A stretch of 27,143 nt of DNA from Desulfocapsa sulfexigens (GTDB taxonomy: Bacteria; Desulfobacterota; Desulfobulbia; Desulfobulbales; Desulfocapsaceae): contig DYNG01000001.1 of assembly GCA_020721165.1 (NCBI GenBank), forward strand, positions 1-27,143. Reading direction: 5' to 3'. A model generated the notes under the pieces. The model was given only the letters and a program-made list of their open reading frames with translations. It had not been told where the DNA came from and searched no databases. The position numbers and the translations under genes are program-made. Shown in pieces: positions 7,165 to 14,520 of this stretch. Numbering within the stretch: the first letter of the stretch is position 1; every line of letters begins with the position of its first letter.

Positions 7165-8166
7165 ATGCAGATTTTTCCTGTTTTTTTCTCCACACTTCTC
7201 CTGCTTATTCTTACCTTAGCGCCTTCGGCCAACTGCCGAGCCGAGCTTGTTGACAGAGTTGTAGCAGTGGTCAATGACGATGTCATTACCTCTTCTGAAG
7301 TCAATGATGAGGGGAAGATGTTCTTCCAGAAAATCACTGACCAGGCCCCTGCCGATGAAGTTGCCTCTGCACTTCGACGGGCCAGAGAAGATGTCCTCAA
7401 CAGCCTGATTGATAAAAAGCTGATCGCGCAAGAGGCAGCAAAGCAAAAGCTGACAGTTTCCGATGAAGAAATAAAAGCAGCCGTCAAGCAAATGAGTGAT
7501 AACAACAACATGACCGTTGAGGAATTCCTGTTGCAGGTGCGGAGCACCGGCATGACAGAGGCTGTCTATCACGACAATCTACGGAATCAAATCCTGCAAA
7601 GTAAGCTGCTGAATTATGAGGTTCGATCCAAAATCATCATCAGCGACGATGAAGTCCTTGATTATTATGACACCCATTACACAAAACGCGTCGAACAGGG
7701 TGGATATTACCTTTTACAAATGGGATTCTTGGGGAAGAAGGATCCAAAAAACCTGGGGAGTCTTGACCCTGCATCGAAGTTAGAAGCGAAAAAAAAGGCC
7801 GAAAGGATCCATGCTTTGGCAGAAAGCGGCCAGGATTTTTCACAACTGGCCAAAAAGTTTTCCGAGCTTCCTTCTGCGGCTGATGGCGGCAACATCGGTA
7901 CATTCCAAAAAGAAGAGATGGCTGATTATATGAAAACAGCTCTTCTTTCCATCAAACCTGGCCAGATTACGCAAATCGTCGAGACCCCGGATGGGTATCA
8001 ATTTTTCAAACTCCTCTCCAGTCAAGAAGGCGGCGTCGTCCTTCAGGCGCCCTATGACTCAGTCAAAGAAGAGATAAAAAAGACCTTGTACGACGAAAAG
8101 CTGAAAACAGAATTCGAAGCCTGGGTCAGCAAGATAAGAACCTCTGCCTACATAAAAAAAATGTAG
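7165..8166 (+). CDS. surA: SurA-like periplasmic chaperone / peptidyl-prolyl isomerase
   Basis: From ATG 7165 the protein has 333 residues and begins with a signal peptide (MQIFPVFFSTLLLLILTLAP, cleavage likely after NCRA). The SurA N-terminal chaperone domain follows, opening with ELVDRVVAVVNDDVITSSEV. One parvulin-type rotamase domain lies toward the C-terminus, with the signatures FSQLAKKFSELPSAADGGNIG and IKPGQITQIVETPDGYQFFKL. E. coli SurA has two parvulin domains, so this is a shorter form. The role is folding and escorting outer-membrane proteins in the periplasm. The frame extends to a TTG at 7102 that would add an unlikely hydrophobic leader. I chose ATG 7165 because it gives a normal signal peptide, although no strong ribosome site precedes it. 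recO follows 172 nt downstream. Confidence 0.85.
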   Translation: MQIFPVFFSTLLLLILTLAPSANCRAELVDRVVAVVNDDVITSSEVNDEGKMFFQKITDQAPADEVASALRRAREDVLNSLIDKKLIAQEAAKQKLTVSDEEIKAAVKQMSDNNNMTVEEFLLQVRSTGMTEAVYHDNLRNQILQSKLLNYEVRSKIIISDDEVLDYYDTHYTKRVEQGGYYLLQMGFLGKKDPKNLGSLDPASKLEAKKKAERIHALAESGQDFSQLAKKFSELPSAADGGNIGTFQKEEMADYMKTALLSIKPGQITQIVETPDGYQFFKLLSSQEGGVVLQAPYDSVKEEIKKTLYDEKLKTEFEAWVSKIRTSAYIKKM

Positions 8167-8338
8167 GTAGACTGTGCTTGCAGCACAATTGAACAAAAGG
8201 GTTCTGAATAGCGGTATACTCTCGCTAACGCACGATCTCGGTCAATACGGCGATGCGCCGTGCGGCCCGGCGCGGAAAAATAAGTGTGCGCCGGAGTATA
8301 ACAAAAGAACAAATTGTGATTGCCAGGTAGGATTTGCC

Positions 8339-9112
8339 ATGCCCAGAACAAGGGAGAAGGTTGCCGCTATCGTCCTTGACTGCCGTGATTATGGGGAATC
8401 AGATCAGATTATGACATTTTTCTGTCAGGAACTTGGCCGGATGAGTGGCATTGCCAAGGGGGCCAAGCGCAGTCAGAAACGATTTGTCAATAAACTGGAA
8501 CTTTTCACATCCCTATCTCTTCACTATTCCGTCTCTCGACCAGGCAGTTTGGCCTTTATTGCCGAGGCCGAACTCGTGGACAGTTTTCTCAACCTGCGCC
8601 AAGATGCCCATCTTTTCCTTATGGCCTCGGTCATGAGCGAACTGATCATGGCAGCCACCCAAGAGCTTGAAGGTGATGACGGAATCTTCGCCCTTCTCGA
8701 ATGGGGACTTCGATCTTTACATTCCCGGTATCCAGCCCTGACCATACTGTCGTTTTTTCAAATACGATTTCTGGAGAGAATCGGCTATCGTCCGCATCTG
8801 TATTCCTGTTGCCAATGCAAGCAACCGTTTAGGGAAACCATCCGCTACAGCTTTGACAACCGGCATGGCGGCCTTGTATGCGAGCAGTGTCAAGACCAGG
8901 AAATGATCCCGCTCACCACGACCCTTTCTCCCGGCACGATCAAGATCCTCGAAGCCGCCCAGAACTGCCCTCTGCATCGTTTACATCGTCTCCAGCTTTC
9001 CGGCCTCGGCGTTGGCGAATCCTTGTCGTTCCTTCATCGTTATCAACAACATCTCCTGCAACGAGATATCTGCTCACTCAAGCTTCTCAATGAAGCAAGC
9101 TGGCAGATTTAG
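8339..9112 (+). CDS. recO: DNA repair protein RecO
   Basis: RecO works with RecF and RecR to load RecA onto SSB-coated single-stranded DNA. The 257-residue protein has the N-terminal OB-fold signature (AAIVLDCRDYGESDQIMTFF, then GRMSGIAKGAKRSQKRF) and a C-terminal four-cysteine zinc site (CCQCKQPF, VCEQCQ). The frame is open from 8174. I chose ATG 8339 because the family begins there and AGGTAGGA lies about 6 nt upstream. The 172-nt spacer after the SurA-like gene contains a GC-rich hairpin (GCGCCG 8255-8260 / CGGCGC 8268-8273) but no T-run, so read-through from upstream is possible. Its stop codon overlaps that of the convergent biotin ligase gene. Confidence 0.95.
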   Translation: MPRTREKVAAIVLDCRDYGESDQIMTFFCQELGRMSGIAKGAKRSQKRFVNKLELFTSLSLHYSVSRPGSLAFIAEAELVDSFLNLRQDAHLFLMASVMSELIMAATQELEGDDGIFALLEWGLRSLHSRYPALTILSFFQIRFLERIGYRPHLYSCCQCKQPFRETIRYSFDNRHGGLVCEQCQDQEMIPLTTTLSPGTIKILEAAQNCPLHRLHRLQLSGLGVGESLSFLHRYQQHLLQRDICSLKLLNEASWQI

Positions 9113-10080
9113 AGACAATGATTTCCTTCCACATACCGTAACTCCCCCCCATGCTCAACAATCTGGGCACCATCATCCTGGCGCATAACAATGGCCCCAT
9201 CCTTTCTGATTCCCATCACTGTTGCCGTATATAAGGGCTTTTTCTGAATATCATATCCATAAAGCACTCGCTTGCCGATAGTATCCGAAAGCCTCTGCCA
9301 CTGGCGCAGGAGTAGATGCTCCGATTCCAGTGTCTCCTCTTCCGGCCCTTGTGAATCATAGAGATGCTGTAAATCTCTTTCATCTTCATACCAAAGAAGA
9401 CCGATATTCCACGCCATTTTCGCCAGGAAGGAGAGAGTAAAATCGCGCAGGCTCACTTGCCTGCCAAGAAGTTGAACAAGGGAACAGGCCACATCAGCCA
9501 ACGACTCAGGAAAACAATCATTATTGACATTGATACCAAATCCAAGAAGATGAAACAATTCTCCATGCCCCGGACTCCGGTAGCTTTCCACCAGAAAGCC
9601 GGCCAGTTTTCGCTGGCCCACCATGACATCATTGACCCAGCGGACAGTAGCGGTTTCTGCCCCACACTCCCGCACCGCCTCGCAACAGGCAATTCCAAGG
9701 GCCAGGGGCAAAAGGGTTCTGGCCCGATCCATCAAGGTATCGGCCAAAATAAGACAACCCCATACCCCGCCAACCGGGGCATGCCAGTCGCGCGCAAATC
9801 TCCCCTTGGAGGCCGATACCGTTTCGGCCAGAATAACAGTGCCACTGGCTACCGAACGCCCGCCCTGTTCACAGGCGACAATATGCCGGCGCGCCAGATC
9901 CATCGTGCGTCCCACAGACCCATGGCGGTGGATAACAGAACCAACAATGGCGCCATAACGAAGAATAAGCTCAGGAAGAGAGGGAACAGATGAGCAACAG
10001 GTCAGGCGGCGAGCCGGAAGCTCACGAGCTGACACAAACTCACGAAGCTCAACCGACGACAAACCCTGTTGGGCTATCAT
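9109..10080 (-). CDS. birA: Biotin-[acetyl-CoA carboxylase] ligase (BirA/BPL catalytic type)
   Basis: The enzyme makes biotinyl-AMP and transfers biotin to the target lysine of biotin carrier domains. The adenylate-binding loop is seen as SASKGRFARDWHAPVGGVWG, in place of the usual GRGRxGRxW. The second motif RWVNDVMVGQRKLAGFLVES corresponds to KWPNDxxxxxxKxxGIL, with Val replacing the usual Pro. A C-terminal SH3-like domain (LYTATVMGIRKDGAIVMRQDDG) completes the class. There is no N-terminal winged helix, so it should not repress biotin genes. Instead about 80 unassigned residues precede the catalytic domain. ATG 10080 has no Shine-Dalgarno; its leader is almost pure C and T, so a downstream TTG or GTG cannot be excluded. 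It follows the biotinyl-like domain gene by 39 nt and overlaps the recO stop codon tail to tail. Confidence 0.88.
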   Translation of the reverse strand: MIAQQGLSSVELREFVSARELPARRLTCCSSVPSLPELILRYGAIVGSVIHRHGSVGRTMDLARRHIVACEQGGRSVASGTVILAETVSASKGRFARDWHAPVGGVWGCLILADTLMDRARTLLPLALGIACCEAVRECGAETATVRWVNDVMVGQRKLAGFLVESYRSPGHGELFHLLGFGINVNNDCFPESLADVACSLVQLLGRQVSLRDFTLSFLAKMAWNIGLLWYEDERDLQHLYDSQGPEEETLESEHLLLRQWQRLSDTIGKRVLYGYDIQKKPLYTATVMGIRKDGAIVMRQDDGAQIVEHGGELRYVEGNHCL

Positions 10081-10119
10081 GGGGGAGGGGGAGATGAATC
10101 GTCAATATGAAAAAAGGCC

Positions 10120-10797
10120 TTACTCTTCAGCATGTCCTGGCTCTATCATCTTATCCCAATCAGCCTTAACCCTGGTGATGATTTTCTGAATAAGCGGTAA
10201 CTTATCCGAGGCACAGACGCCAATAAGAGGCTGCCCCTGATTGACCGAAATGCCGGGAGTAAAGTAAATCGAATGAATCACCCCCGCCTCACCAGTGTAA
10301 TAAACAGGCGTATCCCGCTTCATCAGCGACATAATGATAATTTCATCCCCTGATCGAATACTCAACGCTTTGGCCCCTTTTTTTTCAATCCGTGACTGAA
10401 TATCAAGAGAAAAGAAATATTTCGCCCGTTCTGGAGCCGGGAAAATGAATAATACCTCCTTCAGAATACTTTCAATGACCTCTTTCTTTTTTAAGGGGTG
10501 ACGAATCGTGAGTAATTTTTCACCAGCTTCCACGAACTGTCCTTCCAATTCGGTGCGAATCGAAGAAACAGCGCCATTGGTTTGCGCAGTAACTGTTTTC
10601 GGATTTCGCTCTCTGGTTATTTCAAAAAGAGGAGTTCCCGGGATATGTAACCATTGACCACTGGTCGAATTAACCCTGCTTCCTTCCTCAACCTTGAAAT
10701 TGACAATCCCCGTCTGCGTTGCACAAACGACCACATAATCATAAGGATCTGAGCGATATTTACTCAAGATTGCATCAAAATCTATCTCGTCGGCCAT
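10120..10797 (-). CDS. Biotinyl/lipoyl-like domain protein, no obvious modification lysine
   Basis: This 225-residue cytoplasmic protein appears to contain biotinyl/lipoyl-type barrel-sandwich sequence at both ends. The N-terminal half reads VNFKVEEGSRV, GTPLFEI, then TNGAVSSIRTELEGQFVEAG and EKLLTIR. The C-terminal half reads GEAGVIHSIYFTPGISVNQG and QPLIGV. The turn that should carry AMKM is TRERNPKT in the first unit, so Arg or Asn falls where the biotinylated Lys is expected. Neither half shows MKM or a DKA lipoyl motif. It could be an unmodified HlyD-like adaptor, a degenerate biotin carrier, or a carrier modified at a non-standard residue. The gene ends 39 nt before the biotin ligase gene on the same strand, which is the main argument that biotin is relevant. 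Confidence 0.75.
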   Translation of the reverse strand: MADEIDFDAILSKYRSDPYDYVVVCATQTGIVNFKVEEGSRVNSTSGQWLHIPGTPLFEITRERNPKTVTAQTNGAVSSIRTELEGQFVEAGEKLLTIRHPLKKKEVIESILKEVLFIFPAPERAKYFFSLDIQSRIEKKGAKALSIRSGDEIIIMSLMKRDTPVYYTGEAGVIHSIYFTPGISVNQGQPLIGVCASDKLPLIQKIITRVKADWDKMIEPGHAEE

Positions 10798-10881
10798 CCA
10801 TTAACCTTGTATAAAAATGAATAAAATCAAGGACACAACAACTGTTTCGTTCCAGCATTCTTGATCGTGGCACCAGTTGTC

Positions 10882-11412
10882 TCAGTGCGATGCCTCGCCA
10901 TGTTGCGTCCCGGCACCATGAGGATCATGCGCGCCGCTCCCTTGAGCGGTTGCCCGATGAACCGCAAAAAGCGGGGCGGAAACCACCTCCATATCAACGA
11001 TCCGACATTGCGAAGCGACCGCCCTATTGCTTATATACTTCTTCGAAGTATATGAAAAAGCGCTATGGGCATGGGCCTTGATCGTATCCGAAACAAGCCA
11101 GGTATCACGGCCCTGCTCAGATCCGGAGCTATCCAGGAGTGTACACACAATTTTAATATTTTTCACATCCTGATCACCACGATTTTCAAGAGCAAACGAG
11201 GCCCGGGCAAGATGCCCCTTCTCTTGCACAGCCACCTCTGAACGGGCCAGAAGCACGGCCTGTTGCATCGCTTCGACCTGGCTGGAGACACTTACTGGAG
11301 GCAGGAACAATTGCGTGATACCACCAACGGCATCCATTTTTTGCAGGGCTACCATCACTAATCCCAGTATCACCGCACTAATAGCTATTTTACCCCAAAA
11401 TTTGCTGTCCAT
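10882..11412 (-). CDS. Membrane-anchored periplasmic protein with FxLYD-like domain and His-rich tail
   Basis: The protein has 176 residues. A single N-terminal membrane segment (IAISAVILGLVMVALQ, about residues 9-24) probably anchors a periplasmic domain. Residues about 70-140 (ARASFALENRGDQDVKNIKI, VCTLLDSSGSEQGRDTWLVS) have the pattern of FxLYD/DUF3426-type beta-sandwich domains, which follow internal disorder or envelope-signalling anchors in other proteins. The last 18 residues (SGAHDPHGAGTQHGEASH) hold four histidines and could bind metal. The start at ATG 11412 is supported by AGGAG about 7 nt upstream. A candidate promoter lies at 11505-11533. The gene precedes the biotinyl-like domain gene by 84 nt and may share its transcript. 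No function is known to me. Confidence 0.7.
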   Translation of the reverse strand: MDSKFWGKIAISAVILGLVMVALQKMDAVGGITQLFLPPVSVSSQVEAMQQAVLLARSEVAVQEKGHLARASFALENRGDQDVKNIKIVCTLLDSSGSEQGRDTWLVSDTIKAHAHSAFSYTSKKYISNRAVASQCRIVDMEVVSAPLFAVHRATAQGSGAHDPHGAGTQHGEASH

Positions 11413-11504
11413 ATACGATCTCCTTTTAGCCCACTGCCATTACCATGACAGAAAAAGACAACCCCCATCAAAACTGTTACGAGTAGCTCCCCATCAACGC
11501 AAAT

Positions 11505-11533
11505 TTTATACCTATATCATTCTCGCAAGGCAA
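11505..11533 (-). promoter_or_regulatory. Candidate promoter of the FxLYD-like protein gene
   Basis: On the minus strand TTGCCT (11528-11533, 4/6) and TATAAA (11505-11510, 5/6) have the ideal 17-bp spacer. The start codon at 11412 would leave a leader of about 85 nt. Confidence 0.45.
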
Positions 11534-11662
11534 GAGGATTTTCCGGATACAGCAAAAAAAATCACCCTCACACTAATACGCCGAAACCCCGAAAGGCAGA
11601 AATAATATCAAACTCTATGTTCTTCAACTGCTCTTCCTCCATGCTCGTCTCTCATCACTGCA

Positions 11663-11715
11663 ATAAAACACAAAGGCCTTTTTACCATTCAGGTAAAAAG
11701 GCCTTTGTGTTTTAT
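11663..11715 (-). terminator. Long perfect intrinsic terminator after the cytochrome gene
   Basis: The 24-bp arms at 11663-11686 and 11692-11715 pair perfectly around a 5-nt loop. The stem contains AAAAAGGCC opposite GGCCTTTTT and ends in T-rich sequence on both strands, so it can stop transcription in either direction. It lies 25 nt past the stop of the minus-strand cytochrome gene. The FxLYD gene downstream has its own promoter candidate. Confidence 0.9.
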
Positions 11716-11739
11716 CAACAACGCACTCTTCCGATCGTC

Positions 11740-12447
11740 CTACTCACAGGTCTTTGGTTTCGCAGCATCCAATGCGTATTGAGTGACAAATTTATGCAAA
11801 TTTTGCATCTGCTCAGTCGTATACCCATAGGTGTCAAATTGCGGCATTGCCTTCTTGAATTTCTTGTAGTCATCAGCAAAGAAACGATCCCAGGCGGCAA
11901 TCGTCCTATCCGCAGGGCTGATAATCGGGCCTTTGTTCTTCTTATGACAAGTGAGACATTTACGGAAAACATAACGACCCTTGGTTGGATCGCCAGCAGC
12001 CGGATTGAAAGCCGCCGTCGTCCCCGCTGGCTTTTCTTCCTTCACCGCCTCCGGTTGAGCAGTCCCTTTTTTGGCGGGTGTTGCTTCAATCGTTTTCGGC
12101 TTAACAGCCTCCTCATCATCTCCACCTTTCTTACCGGCCTCTTCCACCAGATACCGATGAATATTTTCTAACTGCCGATCATTAATCCCAATCACCGAAA
12201 AATCATGCTTCGTATCTCGTAATTTTTTATATTTATCAACAAAGAATGAGTCCCACTCGGCGGCACTTTTTTCCTCTGGCGCCAGACTGCTGAGGCCCTT
12301 CTCTTTATGACAGGCCCGACAGGTCTGAATGGCATACTTGCCCCACAGGGCATTTCCCGCCTTTTCATCAAAAGCCTGGGCTGGCTGGACATTCACCAGT
12401 AACAGCCCAAACGCACCAGCCATAATCGCAGTAGAGACTTTTCTCAT
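11740..12447 (-). CDS. Periplasmic diheme c-type cytochrome
   Basis: The 235-residue protein opens with a signal peptide (MRKVSTAIMAGAFGLLLVNV, cleavage likely after AQA) and has two CxxCH haem sites, CRACH (Cys43-His47) and CLTCH (Cys164-His168). The two halves are clear internal repeats about 121 residues apart. WGKYAIQTCRACHKEKG matches KGRYVFRKCLTCHKKNK, and AAEWDSFFVDKYKKL matches IAAWDRFFADDYKKF. A charged Lys/Glu/Pro/Ala-rich linker (about 105-150) joins them. Partner and redox role are unknown. I chose ATG 12447 over the upstream ATG at 12492 because GAGGTGG sits 5 nt before it and the signal peptide then begins normally. A weak 7-bp inverted repeat (CGTTTTC / GAAAACG, 12484-12507) lies in the leader. 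The gene ends at a strong terminator, and the helicase-like gene lies upstream on the same strand. Confidence 0.9.
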   Translation of the reverse strand: MRKVSTAIMAGAFGLLLVNVQPAQAFDEKAGNALWGKYAIQTCRACHKEKGLSSLAPEEKSAAEWDSFFVDKYKKLRDTKHDFSVIGINDRQLENIHRYLVEEAGKKGGDDEEAVKPKTIEATPAKKGTAQPEAVKEEKPAGTTAAFNPAAGDPTKGRYVFRKCLTCHKKNKGPIISPADRTIAAWDRFFADDYKKFKKAMPQFDTYGYTTEQMQNLHKFVTQYALDAAKPKTCE

Positions 12448-12613
12448 TTGAACCACCTCTTCTTCCATGATTATCAGCAAATCCGTTTTCAATTTTAACC
12501 GAAAACGAACGATAAAATAAATATCTCAGTTTCTTCATATCACGCATACAGAAAGAATACAATACTGTTTGCCATCTTCCAGACTATCTCTCTCGACACA
12601 CTCTGTTCGCCAC

Positions 12614-14422
12614 TTATGCCATTCGGGTATCGTCAGGTTCTTCTTTCCTGGCAAGTTCAACAAAACCCCAATACGGGAAATCCAGGCCATATTGAGCCAC
12701 CAGGCCCGGTGGATGCTCCCGGCTCGCCACTAACCACAAGTCATTCCTCCGTTGTCGGGATAACGATTCCTCCAGGGGATCCCACTCTGGAGAAAAAACC
12801 AGGGCATTGTCGGCACTATACTCAATATCACCAGAGCCCTTAAACGAACCCATGTGGGGCCGATCCTTATACCCATCCCCACTGCCACGAGACAGCTCAG
12901 AAAGAATCAGAAAAGAGACCGCGAACTGATCCCGAATAGCCTCAAGCTGGCGCAGCCAGGAATCAATTCCCGTTCGCTGTTCACTCAAATCTTTAAACGG
13001 CAGTTTATGCAGGCTATCAATCACCACCACCGCATACTCGCTTCTAGTCTCGTGCCGGATAAAATCAATGTGCCGCCGCATGATTTCCGGGGTGAGCTGA
13101 CGATCATTGACCACCCGCAACGAACGCAGAATGTCTTGCAAGTCCTGACAGGCTTGAACAAATCTTTCCGCATTGGCGCCGGCCACCGCCTGATCCCTGA
13201 GAGCAGCGGTGGAGAGACGACTCAATCGGCTCAATGTGCGCTGATAGATCTTCTGCCGACCATTTTCAAAATCATAATAGAGAACCGGCACCTGACGACG
13301 GGCCATCTCGGTGGCGATCTGAATGGCAAAGCAGGATTTTCCGGATTTGGGCGCCCCGCCAATAATGTTAATCCCATGCACCCCATCCAGGGCCTCATCA
13401 AAACAGGAAAAGCCCGAGCGAAGAGCCCCATAGGCCTTTCCTGCCTGCATGGCAAGCTGTTCAACAAATCCCGTATATTCTCGCTGGGGAGATGCAAAAG
13501 GAGAAAAGGCCGTTGAGGCCTGAATCATGTTCAGAACCGCTGTCTTAAACTCTTTGCCCTGATCACAGGCCAGATTCCACAGGCTATAACTTTTGGCAAG
13601 ACCAGTCGGCCACCGGAATAGTCGAACCTTAAAGCCGATCCTGGCCGCCAGATTGCGAGCCGCAGCCTCCGCCTCCGCCGTGTTTTCCACCACCAAAAAA
13701 ACGGTATGAATGAAGGAAAAACGAGCGGCGTCCAGGTGCTCAAAATCATGACAATCCGGCACCGCAATCCCTGGAAAACCAAGCTGCTTGAGGGTCAGCA
13801 GATTTTCCTCGCCCTGACAGATAAACAGGGCCCCATTCTCACAGCGACCAATATCCTCAACATTAAAGATATGATACCGATCATCAAAAAATCGCTCATC
13901 TCCATGCCAGAAGAAATCTTCTGGCCGGTCAGGAAAGACACAACGAGCAGCATAACAGTTGCCATCATCCTGCACAAAAGGATAGACCAGATAACGGCCG
14001 TTATAACCAACCTGCAATTCAGCAAGAACACCAGGCCCAATCCCGGCCACCTGAAACCGGGCCAGCATCTCCCCACTTAAACGATCATGATAGGATTTGA
14101 CCTCATTGTTGATATTGGCAACCGGGAAATCAAAAGGCATCGCCCAAGACTCCCGGTCAGGATCATATCCCGGCACCGCATCGAGACCAATCCTCATTAT
14201 CTTGGCGAACCAGAGGGGAAAGCCACCCGGAACACAATGATTCAGGCATCGAAAATAACCATAAAAAAAACCCTCTGGTTGCAGATACACCACCAGACGG
14301 TCAGCAACGACCCTCCCCTGCTTATGACAGAAAGGGCAATCAGCGCTCAGATAGGTCTTTTCTTCATGAATATTGTGCAGAAAACGGCGATAAAATTGAA
14401 CTACAGCCTCGGGCTGCCTCAT
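12614..14422 (-). CDS. Primase-helicase-like protein (zinc finger + degenerate TOPRIM + DnaB-type RecA ATPase)
   Basis: From ATG 14422 the protein has 602 residues. An N-terminal zinc ribbon (CPFC at 29-32, CLNHC at 59-63) is of the primase CHC2 type. Residues about 190-270 look like a TOPRIM domain, but the expected EG motif is ICQGEENLLTLKQLGF (Gln203 for Glu) and the expected DxD is FLVVENTAEAEAAAR (Glu246-Asn247-Thr248), so primase chemistry looks lost. The C-terminal ATPase is intact: Walker A GAPKSGKS (356-363), the glutamate in YYDFENG (Glu386), Walker B VVVIDS (Asp469), LILSELSRG and the DnaB-like GSGDIEYSADNALVF. The layout matches phage T7 gp4 and Twinkle, but neither DnaB nor DnaG. 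The frame extends to a TTG at 14485; no ribosome site decides the start. It lies 98 nt downstream of the large HEAT/PilZ gene. The role is unknown; ssDNA unwinding or repair is inferred. Confidence 0.8.
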   Translation of the reverse strand: MRQPEAVVQFYRRFLHNIHEEKTYLSADCPFCHKQGRVVADRLVVYLQPEGFFYGYFRCLNHCVPGGFPLWFAKIMRIGLDAVPGYDPDRESWAMPFDFPVANINNEVKSYHDRLSGEMLARFQVAGIGPGVLAELQVGYNGRYLVYPFVQDDGNCYAARCVFPDRPEDFFWHGDERFFDDRYHIFNVEDIGRCENGALFICQGEENLLTLKQLGFPGIAVPDCHDFEHLDAARFSFIHTVFLVVENTAEAEAAARNLAARIGFKVRLFRWPTGLAKSYSLWNLACDQGKEFKTAVLNMIQASTAFSPFASPQREYTGFVEQLAMQAGKAYGALRSGFSCFDEALDGVHGINIIGGAPKSGKSCFAIQIATEMARRQVPVLYYDFENGRQKIYQRTLSRLSRLSTAALRDQAVAGANAERFVQACQDLQDILRSLRVVNDRQLTPEIMRRHIDFIRHETRSEYAVVVIDSLHKLPFKDLSEQRTGIDSWLRQLEAIRDQFAVSFLILSELSRGSGDGYKDRPHMGSFKGSGDIEYSADNALVFSPEWDPLEESLSRQRRNDLWLVASREHPPGLVAQYGLDFPYWGFVELARKEEPDDTRMA

Positions 14423-14520
14423 ACGAAGACCGTTGGGGGAAAAGAAAACAAGAAAAAGAACACATTGCCAACAGACAAAAAACAACTGCTGACCATATCA
14501 GGGCCTCAGCAAGAGGGAGA

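Larger units (their letters stand above)
11413..11739. other. Intergenic region between the cytochrome and FxLYD genes
   Basis: This 327-nt gap contains the promoter candidate for the FxLYD gene (11505-11533) and the long cytochrome terminator (11663-11715). The rest is AT-rich, with no further repeat or RNA gene that I can support. Confidence 0.5.

Noticed and set aside
8215..8220. TATACT as a recO promoter -10
   Set aside because: The only -35-like match (TTGAAC) is 20 bp away, outside the normal spacing.
8255..8273. GC-rich hairpin between the SurA-like gene and recO as a terminator
   Set aside because: No T-run follows on either strand.
8174..8338. Open frame upstream of RecO
   Set aside because: RecO begins normally at ATG 8339 with AGGTAGGA upstream; the extra 55 codons are Cys/Arg-rich with no family pattern.
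12854..13516. 220-codon plus-strand ORF inside the helicase-like gene
   Set aside because: The minus-strand frame carries Walker motifs and zinc ligands; the plus-strand translation has none.
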